Below are positions 15,434 through 23,397 of a stretch of 28,396 nucleotides of DNA, in pieces. Position 1 is the stretch's first letter. Every line of letters starts with the position of its first letter. The stretch comes from a virus: positions 1-28,396 of IMG/VR virus record IMGVR_UViG_3300044695_000691. One strand, given 5' to 3'. The notes under the pieces were generated by a model that ran no database searches, was not told the DNA's origin, and saw nothing but the letters and a program-made list of their open reading frames with translations. Both the position numbers and the translations under genes were made by a program.

Positions 15434-17491
15434 TTAAGGTGTTCCATTTGCGACAATGTTTGTCGCAGAAGTGATGACTCCAGTTGAAGACATAGAAGCA
15501 ATTGTCGTTGCTCCATACTTAAACAGCAATTTACCGCCAGATTCTTCAATTGTAAAGTTTGTGGTCAGCAACTTGGGTGTAGATGCGGCAGTCCCTGTTG
15601 TGTTCTGGTTCAACGTAGGAATGTCAGCCGCAACAATCGCCCTGAATGTAGGCACTCCAGCAGAAGCATTAGGGGCGGCTAAGACATAGTTTGCAGTCTT
15701 AGAAGCATAAGGGTTCTGAGTGTCTCCATAACCAGAAGCCAAGCTAATAGCGGGAGTAGTACCACCAGAGGACGCAACAGGAGAAGTACCAGTGACAGAA
15801 GTCACAGTCCCTGTAAAAGCATCATTTGAGGTGATTGTGAAGTTGGGATATGTACCACTGATAGACGTTGTACCCGCACCAGTCAAAGAAACAGTCTGGT
15901 CAGGGGCAGAATTGGTAATGGTAATAGTTCCAGCACCCTCAGTAATGCTGATACCTGTGCCATCAGTTAGAAAAGCATTTTCCCAAACACCAGCCACAGC
16001 ATCGTAAATCAAGGTGTTGCCAGATGCTAACGATGTGAAGTTGACATTTCCATCTGTTCCACCCAATACAGAACCAAATGAAGGACGAACAAACAATACG
16101 CCATTTGAGGAGCCAACATGAACAACAGCCGCCACAATGCAAATAGCATTAGGCACTGCTGGCTTGGTCTTGGTCAAACCACCTGTGACAGATGGGTTGT
16201 AGTAAAGAACATCACCTTGCGCCCAACTCTCTGCTCCACCAGTTGTGTTGATTGACTTAACTTCACCAAAAGTCGTGACAAAAACCCAATCGTTTGTAGA
16301 GCCAGTTTCAGCGGCAACACCAAGAATGTAGTGTGCTTGTTCTGGTTGCAAACCTGTAGCTGGTGCGGCTCTCAATCCACCACTAGCACCAAGAGTACCA
16401 GTGAACATCAACACTTGGCCTTTGGTAGCCGCAGAAGATAACTTGACTCGGTAATACAGTTCTTCACCAATGTGCTGAACCTGATTGCCATTCATATGGA
16501 ATGACAATGTTTGGAATTGATCTTCAGCGTTGTAATACAACTTACCAGTTGCATTCGTAACAGTTGCGGCAGTGTCAAACTGGATGAAATCAGGTGATGA
16601 GATACCACCTGTGATGCCAGTCATTGATGTGATGTTGTCGTTTGCACCAGCAATCGCCCAACTTTGGTCAATCTTCTGCCAAACAGACCCGTTGAAAATC
16701 AACCAGTCCCCTGCTTTCCAGTCAGTGATGCCGTTTAGGTTTGTAGAACCAGCAGTGTCAACAACATAATAATAGCCGCTTGTTCCAACACTAGAGGTGA
16801 GAGTAGGAGTGTTTGTAGACGCATTCCATGTTCCTTGGTAATTCAAAGCACCAGCAACATTACCCCATGAAAGGGTAGAACCATTGGTAGTTAAGAACTT
16901 GCCAGAATTCCCTGATTGGCTAGGAATCAGGTTGTTAATCTGGGTTTGAAGTGAGGCTAGAGTATCAAGTACAGACTGAGAAGTGCCGCCACCGTTAGTA
17001 ATGACTTTGATGCGTTCTGCAAGATCAGGAGCAACAACTTCACCAACATTGAGTTCACGACCAGAAGACAGTGTAATAACAAGGCTACCGTCAAAATCAA
17101 TGCGAGCAGCGGTAACAGAAACACCGTCAGTACCATCCACTCCATCACGCCCATCTCGACCAGCGTCACCTCGATCACCTTTAGCGCCATCTTTGCCTGA
17201 TCGTCCATCTTTTCCATCTCGACCATCCTTGCCATCAGCACCATCACGACCATCTTTGATGGAGGCTACACGCTTTTCAATGGAGTTACCCACATCGTCA
17301 AAGCGGGAACGAATGTCAGATTCAATCTTCTTGAGAGCCTGAACAACTAGGTCAACATTCTCACCAATCTTGCGCTTTTGCACTTCTTTTGCTTGAGCAA
17401 CAGACTGCCGAACAGAATCCAAAACAGCCATTTGCTGCTCTGGAGTCATGTTTTTAAGGATTAACTCCTTGGCAAGATTTTCGACATTCAT
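15434..17491 (-). CDS. Tail fibre with collagen-like segment
   Basis: 685 residues. Residues 1-80 form a charged coiled coil. Residues 81-123 hold fifteen Gly-X-Y triplets rich in Asp, Arg and Lys (GRDGADGKDG and similar), a collagen-like trimeric rod. The remainder is Thr/Ser/Gly-rich beta structure typical of fibre shafts. The C-terminus (SSTGVITSATNIVANGT) resembles the end of the 91-residue protein at 6871-7146. Its ATG overlaps the portal stop (ATGA). It is most likely the first or attaching fibre component, with the S74 fibre next in line. Confidence 0.8.
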   Translation of the reverse strand: MNVENLAKELILKNMTPEQQMAVLDSVRQSVAQAKEVQKRKIGENVDLVVQALKKIESDIRSRFDDVGNSIEKRVASIKDGRDGADGKDGRDGKDGRSGKDGAKGDRGDAGRDGRDGVDGTDGVSVTAARIDFDGSLVITLSSGRELNVGEVVAPDLAERIKVITNGGGTSQSVLDTLASLQTQINNLIPSQSGNSGKFLTTNGSTLSWGNVAGALNYQGTWNASTNTPTLTSSVGTSGYYYVVDTAGSTNLNGITDWKAGDWLIFNGSVWQKIDQSWAIAGANDNITSMTGITGGISSPDFIQFDTAATVTNATGKLYYNAEDQFQTLSFHMNGNQVQHIGEELYYRVKLSSAATKGQVLMFTGTLGASGGLRAAPATGLQPEQAHYILGVAAETGSTNDWVFVTTFGEVKSINTTGGAESWAQGDVLYYNPSVTGGLTKTKPAVPNAICIVAAVVHVGSSNGVLFVRPSFGSVLGGTDGNVNFTSLASGNTLIYDAVAGVWENAFLTDGTGISITEGAGTITITNSAPDQTVSLTGAGTTSISGTYPNFTITSNDAFTGTVTSVTGTSPVASSGGTTPAISLASGYGDTQNPYASKTANYVLAAPNASAGVPTFRAIVAADIPTLNQNTTGTAASTPKLLTTNFTIEESGGKLLFKYGATTIASMSSTGVITSATNIVANGTP

Positions 17492-19566
17492 CGCACAATT
17501 CCTGTCTGGGAAGCATTCAATTGTTGCGTCAGTTGGTTGAGGAAGTCTTCTTCCATGCCAGCCATCTTGTTATTCTTCTCTGACATCTGCAATTCAACAA
17601 TCTTAGACTTGTTCTTGATGTCGGCTTCTTTCAACATCAGTTCAGCAATCTTAACCCGCTTGTCAAACTCACGAGAAGCCGCTTCATCCTCATTGGGCAA
17701 GTTCTTAGTGGTTGCACCAAGCACTTTAGCCTGAATCTCTTGAGGCATCAACTGTGCTTCCATCGACAACTTCACAGCATTTGCTTTGTTTTCTTCAGCC
17801 TGAGTCGTGTTGACAGCAATCTGAGCCTGAGCCGCTTGCATTGCCAATTCAGCTTGCATTTGTTGCATTTGCTGTGCTTGCGGGTTAGGCGCACTCATCT
17901 CATCCAAAGCCGCAACCAACTCATAACGGTTGGTTAGGCTAGAGTTAGACAAGATGCCCTTCAAGATGATAGGCAGGACAGGAGTATCAGGGCCAAGAGT
18001 CTGCAACAAGCCAATGAACAGCTTTTGTTCGTACTCACGAGCAATGATGCCCAAAGTGGCAGTCGGGATAAAGTTCATGTCCACAGAAGGATAACGCTCT
18101 GGGTCAAACTGCATATAGCGGAAAGCAGCCTTCTTGATGAATGGAATCAGGAAGTCTTCTTGGAAGTTAACTAGTGTGCGCTTGTACTTCTTGATGATGG
18201 TGGCAACAGCCATAGACATACCATCACCATCACGAGCAGAATTACTAACCATTCCCTGTGAATCAAGAGTGCCAGTGGCTTGCAACAACATACGCTCAAA
18301 CTCTTTGGCGGTTGCCAAGTTGTTAGGGTCTGTCTCGCCAAACTTAAATGGCATCAAAATCTCTGTTGGAGAGCCGTTTACAAGGATAGCTTTTCCGGGC
18401 TTGACCTCAAACTTAGCACCACGAGGCAAACGAGTTGCATCCATTGCAATCATTGGGCTAGTGGTCAGCGCCAAAGAGTCTAAGTGGCTACGAGTCTGGG
18501 CATCAATAGCTTTTTGCATATTGAAAGCCTTCTCAACCGTACCCCGACCCAACAAACGGTTAGGAATCGTGTCATCTTGATAGCTCAAGACTGGACGATC
18601 TTTCATCATGTAAGGGTTTTCTTCAGCTTTGAGCAACAAACCATCGTTGGCAATGACCACAATGGCCTCAACCATGTCTGTGTAGTCTTCAGCGGCTGAA
18701 TTTTCAGGGAACAACTCGACAATTTCTTTGTTTTCTGTCAAATTGTTCAGGTATTCACGAGGCACAAGACCGTAATAGGTCAGCAAAAGCACCTTTTCGT
18801 CCTGATATTGGCTAACCTCTTGGGTTGGTTCAAGATCGGTGTCTTCATAGGTAGGGGTGATGTCAACCTTTCGGTAGATTCCACGTTCAATACCTTCAAC
18901 AACCTTATGAATTGACACGTATTTCTCGATTGCCACGCCCATACAGTCATCAATGCTTGTCCCATTAGGGTCAAACAGGAAGTTCTTGGGGTTCACAGGG
19001 ACAATCTTGACCGCAATGCGGTTAGTCTCAGTCACACCAATAGCCGCCTGACCTGTTTGGTTAGGGATGGCACGAGTTGTAGGGATGTATTCCTTCTCAG
19101 TCTTGACGATGATCTCGCCAATACCTGTTCCATAGATTTCAGCCATCAACTCGATCTGGTCGATAGATTTCCTGATTTTGTCTTTCTTGAAATCTTCCAT
19201 GAGTTGAGCCTTGATAGCTTCAACGTCTAATGGATTACCGTCAATATCCTTGATGTCATCTTGGATGTCAAAGAATTCGCCCTGACCAAAGATAGCTTCC
19301 ATGATCTCAGCATGGCGGGTTTCTACGGCTTGTTGTGTGGCAGGGGTGACGATGCGGCTACGCTCAGATTCACGAGTCTTGTCTTCAGAAGCCCATTGAC
19401 CACGGAAGATGCGTTCGTACTCTAGCCAATCTGGGAGGAAGTTGACATCACGGTAATCACGCCAGCGTTGGCAGTGGTCAACAACAAATGCAGTGATTTC
19501 CTTGTCAGCCTCTGTTGGCTGATAAAACTGGTTCTGCTCTAACTTCACTTGTTTGTCTGTTGCCAT
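17488..19566 (-). CDS. Portal protein
   Basis: 692 residues, close in size to the P22 portal (725). The N-terminal part (residues 29-90) carries the wing-like opening with YERIFRGQWASEDK and SRIVTPATQQAVETRHAEI. The C-terminal third is long and helical, very rich in Gln, Met and Ala (about residues 570-640), fitting a barrel. It follows TerL and one small gene, the standard place. The translation start lies in a 21-nt repeat shared with the upstream gene. It forms the dodecameric DNA channel at the capsid vertex. Confidence 0.85.
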   Translation of the reverse strand: MATDKQVKLEQNQFYQPTEADKEITAFVVDHCQRWRDYRDVNFLPDWLEYERIFRGQWASEDKTRESERSRIVTPATQQAVETRHAEIMEAIFGQGEFFDIQDDIKDIDGNPLDVEAIKAQLMEDFKKDKIRKSIDQIELMAEIYGTGIGEIIVKTEKEYIPTTRAIPNQTGQAAIGVTETNRIAVKIVPVNPKNFLFDPNGTSIDDCMGVAIEKYVSIHKVVEGIERGIYRKVDITPTYEDTDLEPTQEVSQYQDEKVLLLTYYGLVPREYLNNLTENKEIVELFPENSAAEDYTDMVEAIVVIANDGLLLKAEENPYMMKDRPVLSYQDDTIPNRLLGRGTVEKAFNMQKAIDAQTRSHLDSLALTTSPMIAMDATRLPRGAKFEVKPGKAILVNGSPTEILMPFKFGETDPNNLATAKEFERMLLQATGTLDSQGMVSNSARDGDGMSMAVATIIKKYKRTLVNFQEDFLIPFIKKAAFRYMQFDPERYPSVDMNFIPTATLGIIAREYEQKLFIGLLQTLGPDTPVLPIILKGILSNSSLTNRYELVAALDEMSAPNPQAQQMQQMQAELAMQAAQAQIAVNTTQAEENKANAVKLSMEAQLMPQEIQAKVLGATTKNLPNEDEAASREFDKRVKIAELMLKEADIKNKSKIVELQMSEKNNKMAGMEEDFLNQLTQQLNASQTGIVR

Positions 19567-19578
19567 AGTGTTACCTTA
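19558..19578 (-). repeat. Translation-start repeat, copy 2 (portal gene)
   Basis: Twenty-one bases identical to 20021-20041. On the minus strand it holds TAAGGT, the portal ATG and the first codons. It also contains the stop of the 152-residue gene. Confidence 0.8.
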
Positions 19579-20029
19579 TAGATGTGCCAATTGTGCTACC
19601 AAAAGGGTCAGCATAAACTGGAGATGATTCAGGCATAGGCATCCGCAAGTCTTGTGGTGTTGCAAATGGACTCATGCCTTGTCTTATCCGATCTAAAGCA
19701 AACTGCTGTGCCTTAGTATAAATCTCTGGTGTAGGTTCACCACCCATTTGCAACAACTGAAGCTCTTGTGCAGTCAAGGTGGGAACAATCAAAGGGTGCT
19801 GTATTACTTGACCATCTAACTCAAATGACGATGACAACTCTGTCATTGGCATCCCTTCAGATGTCGGGATAGCTCCAAAATAACCACGGCCTTTAATCTG
19901 AGGTTGGTCGGCTACCGACTCTGAATAGCGCAATCCATAGGGGGCAAGAGGGTTTACATCTGGCGCACTGAAATAGTCAGGAAACATCCCGCCAACTATT
20001 CCTTGTCCTTGATTCCCCATTGTTGCCAT
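19571..20029 (-). CDS. Conserved small head protein between terminase and portal
   Basis: 152 residues. The pattern KGRGYFGAIPTSEG, then MTELSSSFELDGQ, HPLIVPTLTAQELQLL and KAQQFALDRIRQGMSPFA is one I recognise as a domain often encoded near phage terminase and portal genes; its role is unknown. The N-terminus is Gly/Pro/Asn-rich and probably flexible. Its start lies in a 21-nt repeat shared with the portal gene. It follows the terminase with 9 nt between. Confidence 0.68.
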   Translation of the reverse strand: MATMGNQGQGIVGGMFPDYFSAPDVNPLAPYGLRYSESVADQPQIKGRGYFGAIPTSEGMPMTELSSSFELDGQVIQHPLIVPTLTAQELQLLQMGGEPTPEIYTKAQQFALDRIRQGMSPFATPQDLRMPMPESSPVYADPFGSTIGTSIR

Positions 20030-20041
20030 AGTGTTACCTTA
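20021..20041 (-). repeat. Translation-start repeat, copy 1 (152-residue gene)
   Basis: Twenty-one bases identical to 19558-19578. It carries the ribosome site, ATG and first codons of the 152-residue gene and the last base of the terminase stop region. Confidence 0.8.
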
Positions 20042-21298
20042 AAAACCCGAAATTACGTCAAGGGGCTCCCACTCATCTTCTTGGTCATCTTGGAAGTATG
20101 AAGTGACAGCCAGTTGGTCAATGTACGATAGGGCATCTGGTAGGTCATCATGCACACCTTGGGATGGGAACATCAAGAGTTGATCTTTGAATTCATCCCA
20201 ATCTTCCTCGGAGTTCAGCACAATTCTGCCATGCTCAAACCGTCCTTGAAGTGACCAAATGATACGGTCGGTTTTTTTACGATTACCGTGGGTCAAGTCA
20301 ACTATGTGCGAATATACATTATTCTTCCGCATCAAGTCACTCAAATACGGCAAAACTGCGTTTTTTAGCGCACCCTTCTCAATTCCTATGGAAAGTGGCC
20401 TGTATTCCCGAATCTTGAGCAAAATGGTGGCGGCAGTCTCCCGAATGTCCCACCGTCCATAAACAATCTCTTTGACGAACCATTTACCCTCGTCTGTCAC
20501 CTTGACCACAGCAATGGCAGTCTGGTCTAACCGCTTCTTGGAGTTAGCCGCTTGTTTAGCAACCTCCTCAAAACCAGCCAAGTCAACAGCAATGTAGTAG
20601 CTACCATACTCAGGCTCAACACCGTATTTCAGCCATTCTTCCTTGAAAACGTCAGAACCAGCGTTTGTGAACGAGGCCATATATTCTTGCTTGAAAGCAA
20701 AGGAGGAGAGGGTTTTCTTGGCAGACTCAATCTCAGTTGGGTCGATCAGGGGATTGTCTTGGGTAGTGAAATGCCAAGATTTCCAATCTGGGTCAGATTC
20801 GCTCTCGCCCAATCTAAACAAATCGTAGAACCAGTTTCGACCTTTTGGAGTGCCCAAAAATAAGGCTCTACCTTTTCTGTCTGACAGAGATGCTCGAATA
20901 ACTTGCTCCCAAGCCTCTGGCTTAATGTCTGCTACCTCATCCAATACGGCATAGGTCAAACTCACGCCACGGAGGGTATCTGGTCTATCAGCACCACGGA
21001 CGTATATGGTTGCCCCATTGATTGTGGTGATGTCTTGATTATTGATGTGTGCAGATTGGATAACCTCTTTACCAAGTTCCATCAAGACTTGCCAAATAAT
21101 CTGCCTTGCTTGACCGTTGGTTGGAGCCACATAAAGTACAGCAGAACCTTGTGGACAACGTAAAGCCTCAATCAATAGAGTAATAGCGCATAAACGAGAT
21201 TTACCACACCGTCGACCAGCAGCTACGACCTTGAACCTCGATGTGTCTTTAAAAACTTCCTCTTGCCACGGCAACAGAGAAAAATTCAAATCAGCCAT
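20039..21298 (-). CDS. terL: Terminase large subunit
   Basis: 419 residues. Walker A is AAGRRCGKS at 26-34, Walker B ends in LDE at 119-121, and the coupling motif LGTPKGRN is at 148-155. The C-terminal nuclease of RNase H type shows Asp239 (YIAVDLAG), Glu307 (GIEKG) and the HDDLPDA motif at 383-389. The ATPase pumps DNA into the prohead and the nuclease cuts concatemers. Start at 21298 is chosen because GAGG lies six bases before it; an ATG 18 codons upstream has no ribosome site and lies deeper in the preceding gene. It overlaps the TerS-like gene by 8 nt. Confidence 0.93.
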   Translation of the reverse strand: MADLNFSLLPWQEEVFKDTSRFKVVAAGRRCGKSRLCAITLLIEALRCPQGSAVLYVAPTNGQARQIIWQVLMELGKEVIQSAHINNQDITTINGATIYVRGADRPDTLRGVSLTYAVLDEVADIKPEAWEQVIRASLSDRKGRALFLGTPKGRNWFYDLFRLGESESDPDWKSWHFTTQDNPLIDPTEIESAKKTLSSFAFKQEYMASFTNAGSDVFKEEWLKYGVEPEYGSYYIAVDLAGFEEVAKQAANSKKRLDQTAIAVVKVTDEGKWFVKEIVYGRWDIRETAATILLKIREYRPLSIGIEKGALKNAVLPYLSDLMRKNNVYSHIVDLTHGNRKKTDRIIWSLQGRFEHGRIVLNSEEDWDEFKDQLLMFPSQGVHDDLPDALSYIDQLAVTSYFQDDQEDEWEPLDVISGF

Positions 21299-21698
21299 TT
21301 TTTGCCTCAATATCCTCTGCGTCGACCACTGGTGCATGGGAAATCTCCCCAATGCCTGTGATGTTGATTGTCACTGCTGATCGCTGCTTTCCTTCTTTCT
21401 CAAACAGGGAGACAGGGAGCATTCTGTCCATACAGAGTTTGATTGCAGCCATCTGAGCAGGGTGTTCGTCATTCATGGCAATCTCAACTGCCTTGTGGAC
21501 AACGTTAGAACCAGCACTGTTTATCAGGAGTTCTTTGAGTTCTTTGACTCTTTGAAGTTCAGTCTTGGGAAGTAGAGCAGGAGGACTATCGGCATAGCGA
21601 GCCATAGTCATAGGTTTGGGAATAGCAACAGCTACAGGCTTGGGCGGCCTACCACGAGGCTTTTTCAGTTTGTCAGGTAAAGCGTCTATTGCATTCAT
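21291..21698 (-). CDS. Putative terminase small subunit
   Basis: 135 residues directly upstream of TerL, overlapping it by 8 nt. The N-terminus is basic with KKPRGRPPKP, an AT-hook-like minor-groove motif (about residues 12-21). A helical centre (about residues 46-95) is followed by a short beta-like, acidic tail. TerS proteins recognise the packaging site and hand DNA to TerL; position, size and a DNA-binding N-terminus fit. No known family is proven. No strong ribosome site precedes the ATG. It is the first gene of the leftward block. Confidence 0.62.
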   Translation of the reverse strand: MNAIDALPDKLKKPRGRPPKPVAVAIPKPMTMARYADSPPALLPKTELQRVKELKELLINSAGSNVVHKAVEIAMNDEHPAQMAAIKLCMDRMLPVSLFEKEGKQRSAVTINITGIGEISHAPVVDAEDIEAKNG

Positions 21699-21730
21699 CT
21701 TTTGTCCACAGGAGGGAAGTTAGCGATTAC

Positions 21731-21759
21731 TTTACATCAGAATAGGAATCTTGTATAGT
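21731..21759 (+). promoter_or_regulatory. Sigma70-type promoter, rightward
   Basis: TTTACA (21731-21736), a 17-base spacer, then TATAGT (21754-21759), each hexamer one mismatch from consensus. Transcription would start near 21766 and run toward the early block, with about 665 untranslated bases before the first ORF. Confidence 0.6.
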
Positions 21760-21765
21760 GCAGAC

Positions 21766-22400
21766 AAACGGGGATCAGAACCCATCCCTCTATGCGGTTG
21801 AGCCGACCAAGTAGGATAAACAGGTAAATCATGTGGTTTCTAGTAGGCTCCCTCATGTCGTGATGACATCATGGGAAAGCTGAACAGGACAAGTTGCGTG
21901 AACAGGTCTGTCTAACAGATATAACTGTAACCAAGATAAACGAGAGGCTCACTCCTTACTTAGGAGTATTACCCGTCTTCCCCCTCGGGTTCTCGTCCAT
22001 TGTTACTGCTACATAAGAACATTCCTTCTTTTCTTAAAGCCAGTCTTGTTGTGTCAAACATCTAGATTTAGCTTTTCGAGTGGGAGGGAGGCTACAACAA
22101 TATTCTCTCTACTCACCCACCCCCTCCCCCCCATAGTAAGCACTCACACTAGGCGAAGTAAGCGCACACTAACTAGCGGCTTGATACGACAGATATTATG
22201 TTAACTAGTTGGGCATAGGGAAGTGATGCACCATTTCAGGGCATCCTAGGGAATCCAATTCATACCGCATTATGTTAAATAGATAGAACCTATTGATTAG
22301 CAGTTATTAATAGATATAAATAGGGGATAGATTAGGGTTTGTCCTAATGTTTATTGTTTGACATTACCCGATAATATATTCACTGCAAACGAAAAGCAGT
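21766..22400 (+). ncRNA. Gene-free, hairpin-rich region; candidate noncoding RNA or leader
   Basis: No credible ORF lies here. From the left, hairpins are visible at 21771-21788 (GGGAT/ATCCC), 21795-21808 (CGG/CCG or GGT/ACC), 21849-21876 (TCCC plus ATGTC pairing with GACAT plus GGGA) and 21907-21919 (TCTGT/ACAGA). A three-way junction at 21940-21996 has outer stem ACGAGA/TCTCGT enclosing ACTCCT/AGGAGT and ACCC/GGGT. Further right are a purine/pyrimidine tract (22079-22132) and an AT-rich stretch (22262-22380). The last part has ATTAGG/CCTAAT (22331-22348). A promoter precedes it. It could instead be an origin or a set of regulatory sites. Confidence 0.4.
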
Positions 22401-22404
22401 GTTT

Positions 22405-22430
22405 CAACAATCAACTCAATAGGTGTAAAG
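22405..22430 (+). repeat. Early-gene leader, copy 1
   Basis: Consensus leader with AACA, CAACT, then AATAGGTGT. AGGTG at 22421-22425 can pair with the 16S rRNA 3' end, five bases before ATG 22431. A CACTGC/GCAGTG hairpin (22381-22401) lies just before it. Confidence 0.75.
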
Positions 22431-22616
22431 ATGAGTACATTTCCTAAGACAGCACAAGAAGCATTAAGCCAACTACAAGCCATTCCTACAATCAAGGAGG
22501 ACTACAGTGCCTTCAGATTAGACAGGTTATTCCACTATGACCCATATTGCCTAGAAGGGTATTCCGTAACAGAAAAGCAATGGGTGGTCTTGTGGTATCC
22601 AGAAATGATTGATTAA
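22431..22616 (+). CDS. Small early protein, unknown function
   Basis: 61 residues. The first half is helical (AQEALSQLQAI). The second half is aromatic-rich with Tyr/Trp/Cys (HYDPYCLEGYSV, then QWVVLWYPE). No known motif. It is the first gene of the rightward block, preceded by leader copy 1, and is followed by a TTCG-loop hairpin. Small host-takeover proteins are typical of such positions, but no function can be assigned. Confidence 0.6.
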   Translation: MSTFPKTAQEALSQLQAIPTIKEDYSAFRLDRLFHYDPYCLEGYSVTEKQWVVLWYPEMID

Positions 22617-22632
22617 TCTGACAGTTCAGCGT

Positions 22633-22650
22633 TAAGCCCTTCGGGGCTTA
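22633..22650 (+). other. TTCG-loop hairpin
   Basis: TAAGCCC and GGGCTTA pair around a TTCG tetraloop. No T-run follows, so it may stabilise the transcript 3' end or act as a processing site rather than terminate. The same stem recurs at 24910-24925 with a T-run. Confidence 0.7.
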
Positions 22651-22675
22651 TCAGTGCATTGTCAAATGTGCTATT

Positions 22676-22702
22676 TCAACAACAAACTTAATAGGTGTTC
22701 AC
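22676..22702 (+). repeat. Early-gene leader, copy 2
   Basis: Contains TTCAACAACAAACTTAATAG; AGGTG is at 22693-22697, five bases before ATG 22703. Nearly identical to copies 1, 3 and 4. Confidence 0.78.
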
Positions 22703-22927
22703 ATGAAATATCAAAAGCCAATCAATATCTGGAATGTCGTTCCCGCATCACGCATCAAAGACATTCAGCCGGGTCAATGGGTCTATGCTGGAGACAAGGC
22801 GGACAAGGGAATTTTCTTAGGTGTAAGGGATAGTGGTGTAGTGGTTTGTGCTTGGTATCACAATGCTAAAAATTCCAAAGACTTTAGGGGTTATGTTAAA
22901 ACATTGAGACAATATGCCATTCGTTAA
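22703..22927 (+). CDS. Small early protein, unknown function
   Basis: 74 residues. Predicted beta-rich: the centre IQPGQWVYAGDKADKGIFLG then VVVCAWYHN suggests a small SH3-like barrel. The C-terminus is basic (FRGYVKTLRQYAIR). No family recognised. Preceded by leader copy 2 and followed by two hairpins. A nucleic-acid-binding or host-modulating role is possible but unproven. Confidence 0.62.
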   Translation: MKYQKPINIWNVVPASRIKDIQPGQWVYAGDKADKGIFLGVRDSGVVVCAWYHNAKNSKDFRGYVKTLRQYAIR

Positions 22928-22938
22928 ATTCTAGGGTT

Positions 22939-22990
22939 AAGGGTATTGGAAGCAGTACCCTTGCACCTAGGGATTTTCCTAGGGCTTTTT
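22939..22990 (+). terminator. Tandem hairpins with T-run, possible terminator
   Basis: First stem AAGGGTA/TACCCTT (22939-22962), then CCTAGG/CCTAGG (22966-22983), followed by GC and TTTTT. The second hairpin looks like a weak rho-independent terminator that would attenuate downstream genes. Confidence 0.5.
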
Positions 22991-23003
22991 AATAGGTGTT
23001 CAA
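22988..23003 (+). repeat. Early-gene leader, copy 3
   Basis: TTTAATAGGTGTTCAA leads to ATG 23004; AGGTG is at 22994-22998, five bases before the start. It overlaps the T-run of the preceding hairpin. Confidence 0.75.
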
Positions 23004-23309
23004 ATGGATAAACAAGTGCAACAAATGGAAAGCCTAAACAGGGCCAAAAATGGCGATTCTCTGGCAAACTTTCCCGCCATTATTTCGGGCTTTATGGATA
23101 AGGGAATCAATGCTAGCGACATCATTCCAAGGGTTAATGTGTTCACCTATAACGCTTGGAAAGCCCTAGGCCGTCAAGTAAACAAAGGCGAGCATGGCGT
23201 GAAAGTAGTTACATGGATAGATACACATGACAAGGCCACAGGGATGCCTACAAAGTTATGCCGCCATTCGACTGTTTTCCATATCTCGCAAACTAATCCC
23301 ATTCAGTGA
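23004..23309 (+). CDS. Short ArdC-N-like protein
   Basis: 101 residues. The segment TYNAWKALGRQVNKGEHGVK (48-67), then VVTW and VFHISQT near the end matches the N-terminal single-strand-DNA-binding domain of ArdC-type antirestriction proteins. The usual C-terminal metallopeptidase part is absent; the protein stops soon after the domain. It may bind single-stranded DNA at entry or interfere with restriction. The similarity is to a domain, so antirestriction activity is an inference. Confidence 0.65.
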   Translation: MDKQVQQMESLNRAKNGDSLANFPAIISGFMDKGINASDIIPRVNVFTYNAWKALGRQVNKGEHGVKVVTWIDTHDKATGMPTKLCRHSTVFHISQTNPIQ

Positions 23310-23316
23310 TTATTTG

Positions 23317-23346
23317 CTACACCTAGGGTTTGTCCCAATGGTGTAG
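23317..23346 (+). other. Hairpin with embedded GGG/CCC stem
   Basis: CTACACC (23317-23323) pairs with GGTGTAG (23340-23346), with an inner GGG/CCC stem around TTTGT. The inner part repeats an element at 22331-22348. It separates the ArdC-N-like gene from the next cassette. Confidence 0.6.
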
Positions 23347-23373
23347 TGTTCAACACTATCACACAATCAATCG

Positions 23374-23397
23374 TCAATCAACTTAATAGGTGTTCAC
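23374..23397 (+). repeat. Early-gene leader, copy 4
   Basis: Same consensus as copy 2 (CAATCAACTTAATAGGTG); AGGTG is at 23388-23392, five bases before ATG 23398. Confidence 0.78.

Noticed and set aside
21770-21850. tRNA-like hairpins near the rightward promoter
   Set aside because: No cloverleaf, no T-arm consensus and no anticodon loop can be drawn.
22358-22377. TTGACA followed by TAATAT
   Set aside because: The spacing is only eight bases, far from the 16-18 needed, so it is not called a promoter.
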